A DNA stretch of 64,000 nucleotides from Chaenocephalus aceratus (taxonomy: Eukaryota > Chordata > Actinopteri > Perciformes > Channichthyidae): assembly GCA_023974075.1 (NCBI GenBank), contig CM043801.1, forward strand, positions 19,559,781 to 19,623,780. The letters are read 5' to 3'. This document shows positions 1 through 9,628 of this stretch, one piece after another. The position numbers were made by a program, and so were the translations under genes. Every line of letters begins with the position of its first letter. The first letter of the stretch is position 1. Below the pieces are notes generated by a model. It saw nothing but the letters and a program-made list of their open reading frames with translations, did not search any database and was not told the DNA's origin.

Positions 1-239
1 TGAGAATGCCTAGGAATCAGGAAAATAAAAGGTTAAAGAACATAACATTTGTATTTATTTTACATATATGCATGATGACTAGCAGTGGGTGTTTGATTAT
101 GATGTTAAACAAAACACACTGATGCTGTCGTAAGTACTGGGAAAAGTGCTCAACATATATTTTAAGTGTATACAAAATAATATATTTCTTAAGTTTAAGC
201 TTAATTTATTTCATGATAAACATTATCTTCATTTGTTAA

Positions 240-313
240 AGGAATAGTTCAACATCCAAATATCCCGTTCTTCATTAGTAACACAGTCATGATACAGACA
301 AGCTGCTGGAGAG
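240..313. mobile_element. End of a TTAA-type MITE inside the LINGO intron
   Basis: TTAA at 236-239 is followed by AGGAATAGTTCAACAT. This is the TTAAAGG-type terminus of many fish T2/Kolobok-like MITEs. The sequence runs towards the exon and no matching right terminus is seen before the splice donor at 314-318, so the piece looks truncated. Family assignment is from the terminus only. Confidence 0.4.
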
Positions 314-318
314 CTTAC
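314..318 (-). other. Splice donor (GTAAG) after LINGO codon 183
   Basis: On the minus strand the exon ends ...CAC AAG and continues GTAAGCTCTCC, a near-consensus AAG|GTAAG donor. The split falls between codons (phase 0). Reading through would add SSPAACLYHDC and so on, which does not resemble the conserved LINGO continuation (an alanine-phenylalanine LRR step). The donor is therefore more likely real than the longer open frame that ends at 229. Confidence 0.75.
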
Positions 319-867
319 CTTGTGGGAGATATAAACCAGGTCGTTGTCTCCCACCTCCAAATGTTTCAGACTCCTCAGATCTTGGAAGGTGTAGTCCAAT
401 AAAATCACCATCTTGTTCTCGCTCAGGTCCAAGCTGGTCAGATTGCCCAGTTTGGCGAAGGCCCCCATGGGAACTAGCTTCAGCTGGTTCCCCCTCAACT
501 TCAGCACTTTAAGACTCGGGAGGCTGGCGAAGGCATTGGGCTCTAATGTGGCGATGAGGTTCTCGCTGAGGTCCACTTCCTCAAGCCGTGGGTACGGTGC
601 CAGGTCGCCTGCTTGCACCCAGCGGAGCCGGTTCTTGCTGAGGTCCAGGAGTTGTGTCTCTGTGGGGATGCCTTCTGGGATGTTGGTGAGCCGCCGCCGC
701 TGACACGACACCGACCTCAGCTGAGCCGAACACTCGCACCGTGGCGGACAGGCCTGGCTACTTCCTGGAAGTGTCAAGGTTATTATGGCAACCAGAGAAG
801 AAGCCAGGACCCATCCCCACACCCTCGGCACTAAGGCACGCACACCAGGGCCAGGGGAGCCAATCAT
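319..867 (-). CDS. lingo3: LINGO-family LRR/Ig membrane protein, N-terminal coding exon (LINGO3-like), partial
   Basis: LINGO proteins are single-pass neuronal surface proteins with an LRR array, one Ig domain, one TM segment and a short tail; LINGO1 acts in Nogo/p75 signalling. Seen here, 183 codons: a signal peptide (residues 1-39, hydrophobic core VLASSLVAIITLTL, likely cut SQA|C), an LRR N-terminal cap with Cys40, 44, 46 and 55 (CPPRCEC), then LRRs from about residue 72 to 183 including LLDLSKNRL, EEVDLSENLI, KVLKLRGNQLKL and VILLDYTFQDL. NLT at 142-144 is a possible N-glycan site. The GNQLKL, DLSENK and DYTFQDL wording fits LINGO3 better than LINGO1 or LINGO2. ATG at 865-867 lies in GGCCATGA. 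A CTGTGACAG|G acceptor at 892-893 would open the exon just upstream, as in other LINGO genes. About 430 residues (remaining LRRs, Ig, TM) are absent and would lie beyond base 1. LINGO family is nearly certain; the paralogue is less so. A decayed partial copy is possible. Confidence 0.9.
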
Positions 868-893
868 GGCCCTGGTCCTCCGACTCCTCGCCT
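868..893 (-). other. 5' UTR part of the LINGO exon and candidate splice acceptor
   Basis: The minus strand reads CTGACCCTGCCTGTGACAG then GCGAGGAG, a moderate pyrimidine stretch ending in CAG, 24 bases before the start codon. LINGO genes typically splice a non-coding leader to an acceptor just 5' of the ATG. The acceptor is predicted from sequence only. Confidence 0.45.
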
Positions 894-2769
894 GTCACAG
901 GCAGGGTCAGTGCACCATACACCTAAAAGAGAGTGGAGAAATAGAAAAAAAATATGCGGAGATTGATTAGAGACATCATACTAGAGAAAGGGGATGTGAA
1001 GAAGATCATCTCTCTGGCTCATAAACATCCACATGGCTGTAAATGATCTGTTCCTGTTGTTTAAGTAATATTATACCAAAAGAGAATTGAGGAATACCAT
1101 GATAGGGCACTAAAATACAGCTGATGACACCCCATTACAGGAGCACGGGTCTGTGTAATATATTTAAGATAATTCATTTTTGCTCATTCATTTATAGTTT
1201 CCAGTTAGGAAACTGCCACCCTGGGAGCTGTTTCTACAGCAAGGGAACTTCAGCTGAATTCATGCATGTTGCATCTCCTCGGCTCTCTTTGCAGCTCTGA
1301 GACCGTCTGCTCCATTTTGACAAACACAATGAATTTATTATCACCACGCATAAATACAGACTGAGCTACTCAGCAATCACATTCTGCCTGGAAGCCACAC
1401 ACGCTACTGCTATAAATCGTGAGGCAAAATGGGCGTTTGAATCACTGTGTGCTTAAGTCATATTATATGTTTGATCTACTATGTGTTGATGTATGTATGC
1501 GTAGGACTTGGCATTTTGGTGGGTATGAATTAAAAATCGTTTTGGTCCTCCTTGCGCCGAGATGAATCACTCATGCTCGAACATTGCTTCAGGCAACATG
1601 TCATCTCTCCCACACACAGTTTTCAACTTAGAGACAGTCAAAGAGCACCTGGCATTAGATCTGAAACACAGCTCAGTGTCCATCTAGTTAGCAGTAAGTG
1701 GTACTACTTTAATACATTTATACTCTAAACTTGAGCAGAGTCTTTTGCTCTCATGCTATAAATGCTCACCAAAACCCCCAGAATTTGAACTCTTCACAGT
1801 TGTTTGTTTTCAGATGAAGTGGAAAAAGAGTGAATATGTCATCAGCACCACCAGGGAGAATAATGTGTAAATGCACTCTGATGGTGGAGGAAAACAGAGA
1901 CAAACAGATGTATTATATATGGGCTGGTTTGTGTTTAATAGGCAGTGATCAGAGGGCGAGTCTCCCTTTGCTACGGGCTTTGCCTCGAGTCTCTTAGTTT
2001 CTAGTAAGATGGATTTGGGAAAACAGCCTCTTGAACGGCTAATCATATCTGACTGTTTCAATGCTTTGGCATCAATAGGATCAAACAGGATGAAATGGGA
2101 TTTAAAGCTACATTTAAATGATGGCAGACATAAAATCTTCGCACAACACTCATATTTTCATACATGGTCACACACACACAGACAAACTGCAGCAAAACCC
2201 CCGGAGATTGTGTCTCATCTACTAAGCCTCGGGTGGATAAGTCCCAAATGTTTTTTAAAACCCTCTTTTTACAGATCTCATATCTGAAAAATCTGGTTAA
2301 AACCTGGCACCATTTTTATATTCGCCAAGAGTGACAAACCCAGGCAGAGAGAGGCTGCTGACCCACTTCTCAGCAGCAACTTAGCCTTGCACTATCAACC
2401 AGCAGCAACTTACCATGACCACAACAACAGAGCGGCTAACCACAGCTTCTCAGAGGAGAAAAGCCCAGGAGAGACGCTAAAAACAAACACAGCAAGTGGA
2501 CAGATGTTCCCAAATAACTAGCTATTTATTTGACCAAATCAAACAAATGATTTCCCCTGCAAGAGAATGCCTGTAACTGACATGATATTTGCTATTCTTG
2601 CACCTTTTACTTCTTTACTCCCCAAAGGATGAATCCTCTGTCTTTGGTGAGCCCCTGATTCTGCATCATATCTCAATGTCTACTGTTTAGTTTGGCACAA
2701 AATATTATGCACATTCATGATACAAAGATGATGAATCATACTGGCTTTGGAGACAACCTGGCAATTTCT
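894..2769. other. No gene seen; unique AT-rich sequence
   Basis: No coding signature, tRNA or clear transposon end was found. A 13-bp word CAGCAGCAACTTA occurs twice near 2370-2412. On the minus strand this would be intron or 5' flank of the LINGO exon. Confidence 0.5.
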
Positions 2770-2788
2770 CTAGTGCAGGGATCACCTG

Positions 2789-4154
2789 GGGCCTATGCTA
2801 CGAAGCTGGTTCAACCTAACCTGGATATGTTTGAGTTAGCCGGTTGGCCTAATCCAAAACATACGCGCTCTCGCTAAACTGTACTACGACGCTGGTTATC
2901 AAGTGGATCGCTCAAGCCAGCCGTGTCCTATCTAGTTAGGTGCGCGTTCACATGAAAAGGGTGGTATCTGGAGCATTCGACCAATCACAAACATGGAGAA
3001 GCATACTGACAGCGCAGCGTCATACTTCCTGAATGAAAAGTGAACTTTAATACTAGTCAAAAATGAAGAAGTTAAACTTTAAACATCCATGACTTAAACA
3101 CTTGATCCAGGATAAAAGCCACATAGCTGCACCTGCAAGGTGAATACAGCTGGCAAAAGAAAAAGTGTTTGAATGCGTACATTAACAGGTTTATGATATC
3201 ACTGCCCCGTCTAAAACACGATCTGACTTTAATTACATTTGTCTCGAGTGTTTCGTCAACTTAATGTGTTGCTTAAAATAATACTTCTGCATACAGTATG
3301 TGACACTGTGAGTGTTGCACGGCCAGATACGGCTCAGCTGACTCAGATAAGGAGATATACGATACATTATGAAGTGATATGCCGCGGACTGTACTTAATG
3401 TACTCTGATCCGGTTACTTATGTTGTGGCCGATATTTAAGTAAGCTTTCTTAACGCTCATGTTATAATAGTCAGATTGCTCTGAAGATGGAGCTGATATT
3501 CTATTGATGTTCACGTTCACGTTCACACAGTCGGTGATTTTTGCCGGCCGTCTTTCCTGCGACGGCAGCTTTTCTGTATTTCCTTTCTCCTGTAATATGA
3601 CTTGATCGCTTTAAACTCCGCACACTGAGCTCTGATTGGTCAGCAGGCGGTGCTTTCACTGAGTTGAGCTCTTACGGCCCGTCCACACAGCGGCGTGCGT
3701 TGACGCTTCCCCATTCACTTTGAATGGGGTGATGTCACTTTTAGCCGAAATGCATCGTGGGAAGCGACGTGGAGCGTAGCTGGCGTGGCTCGCTGCAAAA
3801 GTTGAGCAATGTTCAACTTTTGACGCCTCGGCGAGGCGTCAGCCAATCGAATCATATGCCAGTACAAGCTCTAGCCAATCAAACCGCTGCTTGTGTGTCA
3901 GGGGCGGGAGATTCATGTGATTGGTTGTCGGTCGAGTTTCAGACACGCCCGCCGGCAAGCGTCAGCGCACGCCGCTGTGTGGACGGGCCGTTAGCCTGCA
4001 ACCTAACCTGGTCCCGACCAGGTTAGCCGCTAAGCATAAGTTACCATGGAGATCTAGCCTGCTAAAAAGAGAACCAGCTTCGTAGGACCGGAAAGCCGGA
4101 GTTTCCCCTGAATTTAGCCGGCTAAGCGAAAATCCAGCTTCGTAGTATACCCCC
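2789..4154. mobile_element. PIF/Harbinger-like non-autonomous element
   Basis: The left end is GGGCCTATGCTACGAAGCTGG. The right end, read in reverse, is GGGGGTATACTACGAAGCTGG. CTG flanks both sides (2786-2788, 4155-4157), a 3-bp duplication as in PIF/Harbinger. A perfect 9-bp stem, TAACCTGGT (4004-4012) with ACCAGGTTA (4017-4025), lies near the right end. No transposase frame is recognisable. The MITE at 3675-3990 is nested inside. Confidence 0.65.
3675..3990. mobile_element. 316-bp Harbinger-type MITE, TTA duplication
   Basis: Terminal inverted repeats of about 31 bp start CGGCCCGTCCACACAGCGGC and are flanked by TTA at 3672-3674 and 3991-3993. The centre holds two abutting hairpins: CAAAAGTTGA with TCAACTTTTG (3796-3805/3813-3822) and TGACGCCTCG with CGAGGCGTCA (3821-3830/3832-3841). 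It is non-coding; the 89-codon open frame across it is incidental. Confidence 0.85.
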
Positions 4155-4217
4155 CTGGTGAACAGGAGACACGTATTTTAATGTTTTAATGGCTTATCAA
4201 GAGCACACACACAACAT

Positions 4218-4402
4218 CTTGGTGTCATTCTGGACAGCTCTCTCATCTGCACCACACACAAAAAACATCACCCGGACTGCATTCTTTGTACTGTCTTAAA
4301 ACCTTTAATTGGAATATGTTATGAATTGTAAGGTGTCCTTGGGTGCTTTGAAAGGCGCCCCTAAATAGAATGAATTATCATTATTATTTATTATTATTAT
4401 TC
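4218..4402 (+). mobile_element. LINE 3' fragment with ATT tail
   Basis: A short frame reads HLGVILDSSL, the reverse-transcriptase LGVxLDSxL motif of L2/Rex-type LINEs. It is followed by a 3' tail, GCTTTGAAAGGCGCCCCTAA, then (ATT)n. It is heavily 5' truncated and has no catalytic residues. Confidence 0.6.
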
Positions 4403-4714
4403 TGAAACGATAATAACTTTTACAACTTTTTCCAGTCACTTGCCCCATGCATTCAGCAGCAGCAGGCCACTCACTTTGATTCCGTTATAAATGTCATAAT
4501 TTCGACAATAAATAAATGCTACATAAACGTTATCTTTCACATTTTATCTAACCATCTCCGTTTCTAACTTTCAATATATTTTAAAAGAGATCTCTCTCTC
4601 TCTCATCTGCGTGCGGGGGCGGGGCCTCACAGACACGCTGCATCTCTCTCTCGCTCACAGACATGCTGCAGCGCTGTGCAGTGTGCACACAGTTCTGCCG
4701 CCTGCCGGTAATGA

Positions 4715-4916
4715 ATATTACATTTTGTGAGGAACCTTTTCCACCAATAATTCCAATAAGTATTCCAAAATGTATTCACTTCAGGTTTACGAAAGTAACT
4801 GTAATCAGATTACTCGTTTTTCAAATGTAACGCCAGCTGAATACAGTTAGCCTACTTGATTTTTGTATTCTGATTACTTAACGCCGTTACATGTATTCCG
4901 TTACAACCCAACCCTG
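4715..4916. mobile_element. hAT terminus fragment (right end)
   Basis: The segment ends ...CCGTTACAACCCAACCCTG, whose reverse complement, CAGGGTTGGGTTGTAACGG, is a familiar fish hAT end with GTAACGG/GTAATC subterminal words. No partner left end is seen. Confidence 0.5.
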
Positions 4917-4918
4917 CT

Positions 4919-5110
4919 TCGAGGCTACTGTCCCGCAGCTCCTGCCTCTCTGTTGGACTTTGTCGCAGTGGGGCTACTGCTGTGTTGCGGAGCGCACAAA
5001 GCAGACTCTTCACTACGAAGGATCACTTCTTCTTCAAGGCAGGGAAGGTTTCGCAGTACGCAGTCTACTGACCCGCAGCTGCTGCCTCTCTGTTGGACTC
5101 CGGTACTGCA
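4919..5110. repeat. Two-copy direct repeat
   Basis: A block of about 35 bp (CTACTG, CCCGCAGCT, CTGCCTCTCTGTTGGACT) occurs near 4925 and again near 5067, about 142 bp apart. It lies in the body of the outer hAT-like element. Confidence 0.5.
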
Positions 5111-5236
5111 CCTTACTCACGAGAACGCAGTAACCACTCCGCCAACGCCACAGTCACCCCCGTCGTGCGGGCCGGATGAGAATGTCTGGCGGGCCGGATG
5201 TGGCCCGCGGGCCGCCAGTTGGTGGTCACTAGTGCA

Positions 5237-6392
5237 ACCATGAGGAATTATATATACTGTATATCCTTTTATTAAGACATTAGGGAGTTAAATATCTCTT
5301 TACAGACATCCAAGGGCCTCCTGAGGATCTACATTAAGCCCCTGACCTTTCATCCAGCACTATCTTTAGGTCAATATTCTTCAGGAGTATTTTCTAAATT
5401 CCAAGGGTCAGAATTGTTTCCCACATAGGACCAACCAGGTTTATTAATGGCTGCAAAAGTATAATTGCCGTTAATTATTTGAACCATCTGCCCTCTCTTT
5501 TATTGGACAGTCAAGAGGGATGCCATTAATTTCAAGCTCATAACTCATACTGTATAATTTAATATATTTCCGAACATTTCTTGTGTGAACATCATCCACA
5601 TCTTACATATATATATATACACTCTCTACTCAGTTTACCGTCATACTAAATGTGAAAAATACATTATGTGATTACAAACAGTGGCTGTGTCTTATATTCG
5701 GAGTGTATGTCGTTTCTGTGTGTGTGTCAGTGCACATGTGCCCAGCTCTTAGGCAGTGTGATTGATGCAGCCTGTCTCAACCCCCCCCCCACCCCGAGAG
5801 TCATCCTACAGATCAGTGGCAGAGTCGCAGCATGAATCAGTGAGCTGACATTGTGGAGACACACAAGGTCCACACTGCTGGACTCAAGGGCGGGCAGGAA
5901 TCTTTAAAACACACACACACTTCATCAAACACACAGACCCTGAGGAGTCTGGTGTGCAGCAGACAAATAAATACACACCTTCCTCTCACTCACATGGCAT
6001 GGTGGTTGTTATATTGTCTCTTTATACGGTTTCAGAAGAGTTCAGAGTTGTCTTACATCTTGTTCCTGCATCTGGACATCCAACACACATGAAATCACAC
6101 CATAGTCCCCAAATCTACTCCACAAAATGTAAATTAACATTTGCCAGATGTTAAGTCTCCACAAGTGGCAAATCCAATAAGTATCCAGACAGATTTTTCT
6201 GCAACCGGACAGCTGTCCAGGGAGAAAGGCAAAGAAAAAAGGCCCTAAAAATAACTAATTTTAGGGACCTGACCTAGTGAACAGTTGTTGGGGAAAAACA
6301 TCCCCGTGCAATCACACATGCATTATCACATTCACAGGCACAACACTGAAGACCATAGCCAGATGTTTCAAACATAGGTGCTTTTCACACAC
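5237..6392. other. No gene seen
   Basis: Unique sequence with a short AT run (5607-5620) and a C-run (5779-5788). No coding or transposon signature was recognised. Confidence 0.5.
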
Positions 6393-7139
6393 AGGATTGT
6401 CAAGATCTGTCTGTGTTGTATTTTGTCTTGTCTTTTTCTGTCTTTTGTTTCATGTTTTATTTTGAAAGGTCTACACCTCCTGTCTTGCCTGTTTCTGTCT
6501 GTGTTGTGTTTTGTCTTTAGAGCTGTCTGTGGTTCCCTGTCGTTAGTTTCCCTGGTGTGTCTTATTACCCGATTGTGTGCACCTGGTGTCCCTGTGTTTT
6601 CTCCTCCCTCCTCACCTGTGTCTTGTTTGTATAATTAGTCTTGTGTGTATTTAAGTTCTGGTTTTTCTGTCTGTCTTTGTCGGTTCGTCTTGTGTTTTGA
6701 CTTGGTCTTCGTTGAGTGTTCTGTGCTGTCTTTGTTTCTAGTATAGCCTTGAAATAAAGGAGATATTTTTGACACTTTAATCTGCATTTGGGTCCTGCTT
6801 CCTAGTGATGGCAAAATGAAGCTTTGAATGAAGCATCGAAACCACTTGGACAATTGTGTCGGAAATAGGTTCATTTCTCGAAGCTTCAGTTACAGCGACC
6901 TCTCCTGGCGAAGTGCAAGGCTGCAGTGGGTTTAACGTATCTTTGCCTTGAAAAATATTCGATGCACACACACACTAAGACTGAATATCATGTTCTATTT
7001 GCAATTAAAGATTGATAATTGTGTGTATTGGGTTATTGAGAAGAGACTAGAGAGTGCTGGACATTTCTTTGGGCGGAGAGGGCCTTTTATCAGTCATTAA
7101 AGTATTAAAGTTGAAAAGCAATGATTAAAAGTTCATCCA

Positions 7140-7216
7140 TACCGGGCTTTGAACCAGCTGCGCGGAGGACACGCCACACTCGGGCCGCCGGCTCTACCCA
7201 CTGGGCTATCTATTCC
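7140..7216 (-). other. tRNA-like segment with A and B boxes
   Basis: On the minus strand TAGCCCAGTGG (7198-7208) fits the pol III A box and GGTTCAAAGCC (7145-7155) fits the B box, about 42 bp apart. The flanks do not pair as an acceptor stem, so this is not a functional tRNA. It is better read as a tRNA-derived piece carried by the hAT. Confidence 0.55.
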
Positions 7217-7548
7217 TTAAAATATTGAACTGTTTTTATATTACTGATAATTGTCTTTTTGTTCACAACTTCTCCACATTTCGAAGTGTTTCCCGAGCCA
7301 GAACGACCTATCTTTCTTCCTGGCTTGCTCTATAATGATACTACAATTCAAATGCAATACCAACAACAACTCAACAGCAACAACGCAAACTACGACAACA
7401 ACCCACACATTGCGCATTGTTTAGAGCGGTCATAAAGTGTTGAAGCGCTCAAATTTGAAACTGTTTCAACCAGTCAGAATCTAGACGAGGCAGTGCATTG
7501 AATCGCGTGAATGGACCGCGAACCAGTCAAGTGATTCATTCAGGAAAT

Positions 7549-7628
7549 GAAGCAGTTGCTGCTTCGGACGTCACATGTCACGTGATTTGAAGCAGTTGCT
7601 GCTTCGGACGTCATATGTCACGTGATTT
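7549..7628. repeat. 40-bp tandem duplication in hAT
   Basis: The unit GAAGCAGTTGCTGCTTCGGA plus a further 20 bp is present twice (7549-7588, 7589-7628) with one or two differences. A third partial start, GAAGCAAGCTTCGAAGC, follows. The units contain self-complementary GAAGCA/TGCTTC words. Confidence 0.8.
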
Positions 7629-7779
7629 GAAGCAAGCTTCGAAGCACTGCTTCTATGGAATAGGAAGTCCAGGGTTGAAGCTCCGTTCGAAGCTTCAGTG
7701 TCAAACTGCCATCACTACTGCTTCCTGCACACACCGTAACAAGGATAGCATAATTCAAACACTAAGTTGCCAGTAGAAT

Positions 7780-8648
7780 TTCATTATCACTGGCCCCACC
7801 ATTGTAACCACTGGCCCAAGAGCATTCGTCCAAAGAATCGACTAATAATGAAGAAAATGAACACATTTGTTGTAATAGTAATTTAAGCACAAACTACATT
7901 ACTACTTGTACTACAACATTTGAATAATCAGTTCTTTCTCATTTTCCTCAATTGTTCATATTTGGTATATTAACATTACATTGCATTTAGCTGCATTTAT
8001 TAAAATTATTATATTGTGGTCATTGTTGAAAGAAAAAAAGGAGGGTGACATTTCTGCTATGAGTATTTTTATTTGTATAATACACTTTCTGCCTTCCTGT
8101 CATTATCAGGAGTTAGAAATGTAATGGCTATGTAATATAGTAGAACCTTCATTATCCTAAACTGCTGGGACATTTCCCTGTAGCGAATATACCTTTATAT
8201 TTTCTACTCTTCACTTACTTATCAGCATAGGTCGGCATTGATGTACAGAGCTGACAAAAGACCTTGTTTATATCATCATATTGAAGCCAACTCCATCGAT
8301 CAAGCCGGTGTGGCTGAAACTTTCTCTCCCTCTACTTCTCATACATTGTCACTCTCCTTTAACTCCTCTGGTGACTTTCTTTTATTTGAGCCAGGCGCTT
8401 GGCCGGTTATCGCTGGTATTAAAAACATTTTCGCGAATGGTTAGGTGGCTCGAAAGTCTGTAGTGAAGGAGCGCGCTCCCGCGAAATAATTTAACAATAC
8501 CACAGGACAATGTAATTGTATGTCTTACTATTTTTATAATTTTTTTTAAGCAATATTTTGAATGGCCCGAGCGGGCAAGTGGAAAGTACGTTATGCTGGC
8601 CCGGGGTGTCTAAATAGTGCTTCCGGGCCAGCGGGCCATTTATAATGT
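7780..8648. mobile_element. Possible old TIR element
   Basis: The left side reads CATTATCACTGGCCCC and the right side, inverted, reads CATTATAAATGGCCCGCTGG, suggesting weak inverted ends. A perfect stem GCTGGCCCGG (8595-8604) with CCGGGCCAGC (8623-8632) lies near the right end. No target duplication was found, so the call is tentative. Confidence 0.25.
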
Positions 8649-9628
8649 CTAGAACTTTCTCCAATTAAACAAAGACAAAACTGAGGTACTGGTCTTTGGA
8701 GCCAAGGCAGAACGTATAAAAGTTAGCGCTGAGCTCCAGTCTGCAATGTTCAAAACAACAGATAAAGCTAGAAATCTAGGTGTAGTCATGGACTCTGACC
8801 TGAGTTTCAACAGTCACATTAAAACAGTTACTAAATCAGCCTACTATCACCTAAAGAACATATCTAGGATTAAAAGACTAATGTCACAGCAGGATTTGGA
8901 AAACTTGTCCATGCTTTTATCTTCAGTAGACTGGACTACTGTAATGGTGTCTTCACAGGTCTCACTAAAAAATCTATTAGAAAGCGGCAGCTGATTCAGA
9001 ACGTCGCTGCTCGAGTCCTCACTAACACTAAGAAAGTGGATCACATCACTCCTGTTCTGAAGTCTTTACACTGGCTTCCTGTGTGTCAAAGAATAGATTT
9101 CAAAATACTGCTGCTGGTTTATAAAGCACTGAATGGTTTAGGCCCAAAATACATGTATGACCTTCTACTAAATTATGAACCATCCAGATCTCTCAGGTCT
9201 TCAGGGACTGGTCAGCTTTCTGTCCCCAGATTCAGAACTAAACATGGAAAAGCAGCGTTCAGTTATTATGCTCCAAATATCTGGAACAAACTCCCAGAAA
9301 CCTGCAGGTCCGCTACAACTCTGACTACTTTTAAATCCAGGCTGAAGACTTGTCGCCGAAGACTTGTCGCTGCTTTTAATTGAAACTGAGCCGTTGTGTT
9401 CATCAGTGAAGTGGAACTTCTGTGTGAACTATTCATATCTTAAACTGCACTGTAACTTTTTATTCATGTACTTTTTATTCATGTATTTTTTCTTTTAATG
9501 TTTCTTTCATTATCTTTTACTGTTTTTAAATGCCTTTGTCTGAATGTCTTTCATTTTTGTAAAGCACCTTGAATTGCCTTGTGTTGAAAGGTACTATATA
9601 AATAAACTTGCCTTGCCTTGCCTTGCCC
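8649..9628 (+). mobile_element. 5'-truncated L2-type LINE with (TTGCC)n tail
   Basis: The C-terminal part of an L2-clade ORF2. Visible motifs in order: LNKDKTEVLVFGAK, NLGVVMDSDLSFNSHIK, FSRLDYCNG, HWLPVCQRIDFKIL, APNIWNKLP and FKSRLKT. The catalytic YxDD region is upstream and missing, so this is a dead copy. The frame is intact from about 8653 to 9381 except for one shift near 8900 in an A-run, suggesting a fairly young insertion. The 3' UTR ends ...GGTACTATATAAATAAAC, then TTGCC repeats. Confidence 0.9.

Larger units (their letters stand above)
2778..5228. mobile_element. Composite hAT-like element flanked by CTAGTGCA
   Basis: CTAGTGCA occurs at 2770-2777 and again at 5229-5236, consistent with an 8-bp hAT duplication. 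The right end (about 5165-5228) has the GCGGGCCGGATGTGGCCCGC...GCCAGTTGGTGGTCA signature of fish hAT termini. The left end keeps only GGGATCACC, preceded by CA, before a Harbinger insertion. The terminal repeats match imperfectly, so the exact ends are uncertain. The interior holds Harbinger, MITE, LINE and another hAT end. Confidence 0.5.
6803..7717. mobile_element. Non-autonomous hAT nested in the LTR
   Basis: TIR TAGTGATGGCA is present at both ends (6803-6813 and the inverse ending at 7717). The 8-bp duplication CTGCTTCC is perfect (6795-6802, 7718-7725). GAAGCTT words recur near both ends. There is no transposase. It carries a tRNA-like block (7140-7216) and a 40-bp tandem pair (7549-7628). 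Confidence 0.9.
6398..7741 (+). mobile_element. Solo LTR (Gypsy-like) interrupted by a hAT
   Basis: The LTR starts TGTCAAGATCTG and ends CACCGTAACA (TG...CA). It is flanked by a perfect 5-bp duplication AGGAT (6393-6397, 7742-7746), which supports a solo LTR left by recombination. Without the 923-bp hAT insertion plus duplication it is about 421 bp. A GAAATAAAGGAG poly(A) signal lies near 6751. Orientation is inferred from that signal. No internal retroelement genes are present. Confidence 0.75.

Noticed and set aside
229..318. Extension of the LINGO frame to a stop at 229 (212 residues)
   Set aside because: The added 29 residues do not resemble the family, and a strong donor precedes them. 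Kept only as an alternative.
3757..4026. 89-codon frame as a gene
   Set aside because: It runs across a MITE with paired termini and two internal hairpins.
7140..7216. Functional tRNA gene
   Set aside because: A and B boxes are present but no acceptor stem or plausible anticodon arm forms, and it lies inside a hAT element.
9036..9383. 115-codon frame as a host gene
   Set aside because: It is the C-terminus of an L2 LINE reverse-transcriptase ORF, continuous with motifs upstream after one frameshift.
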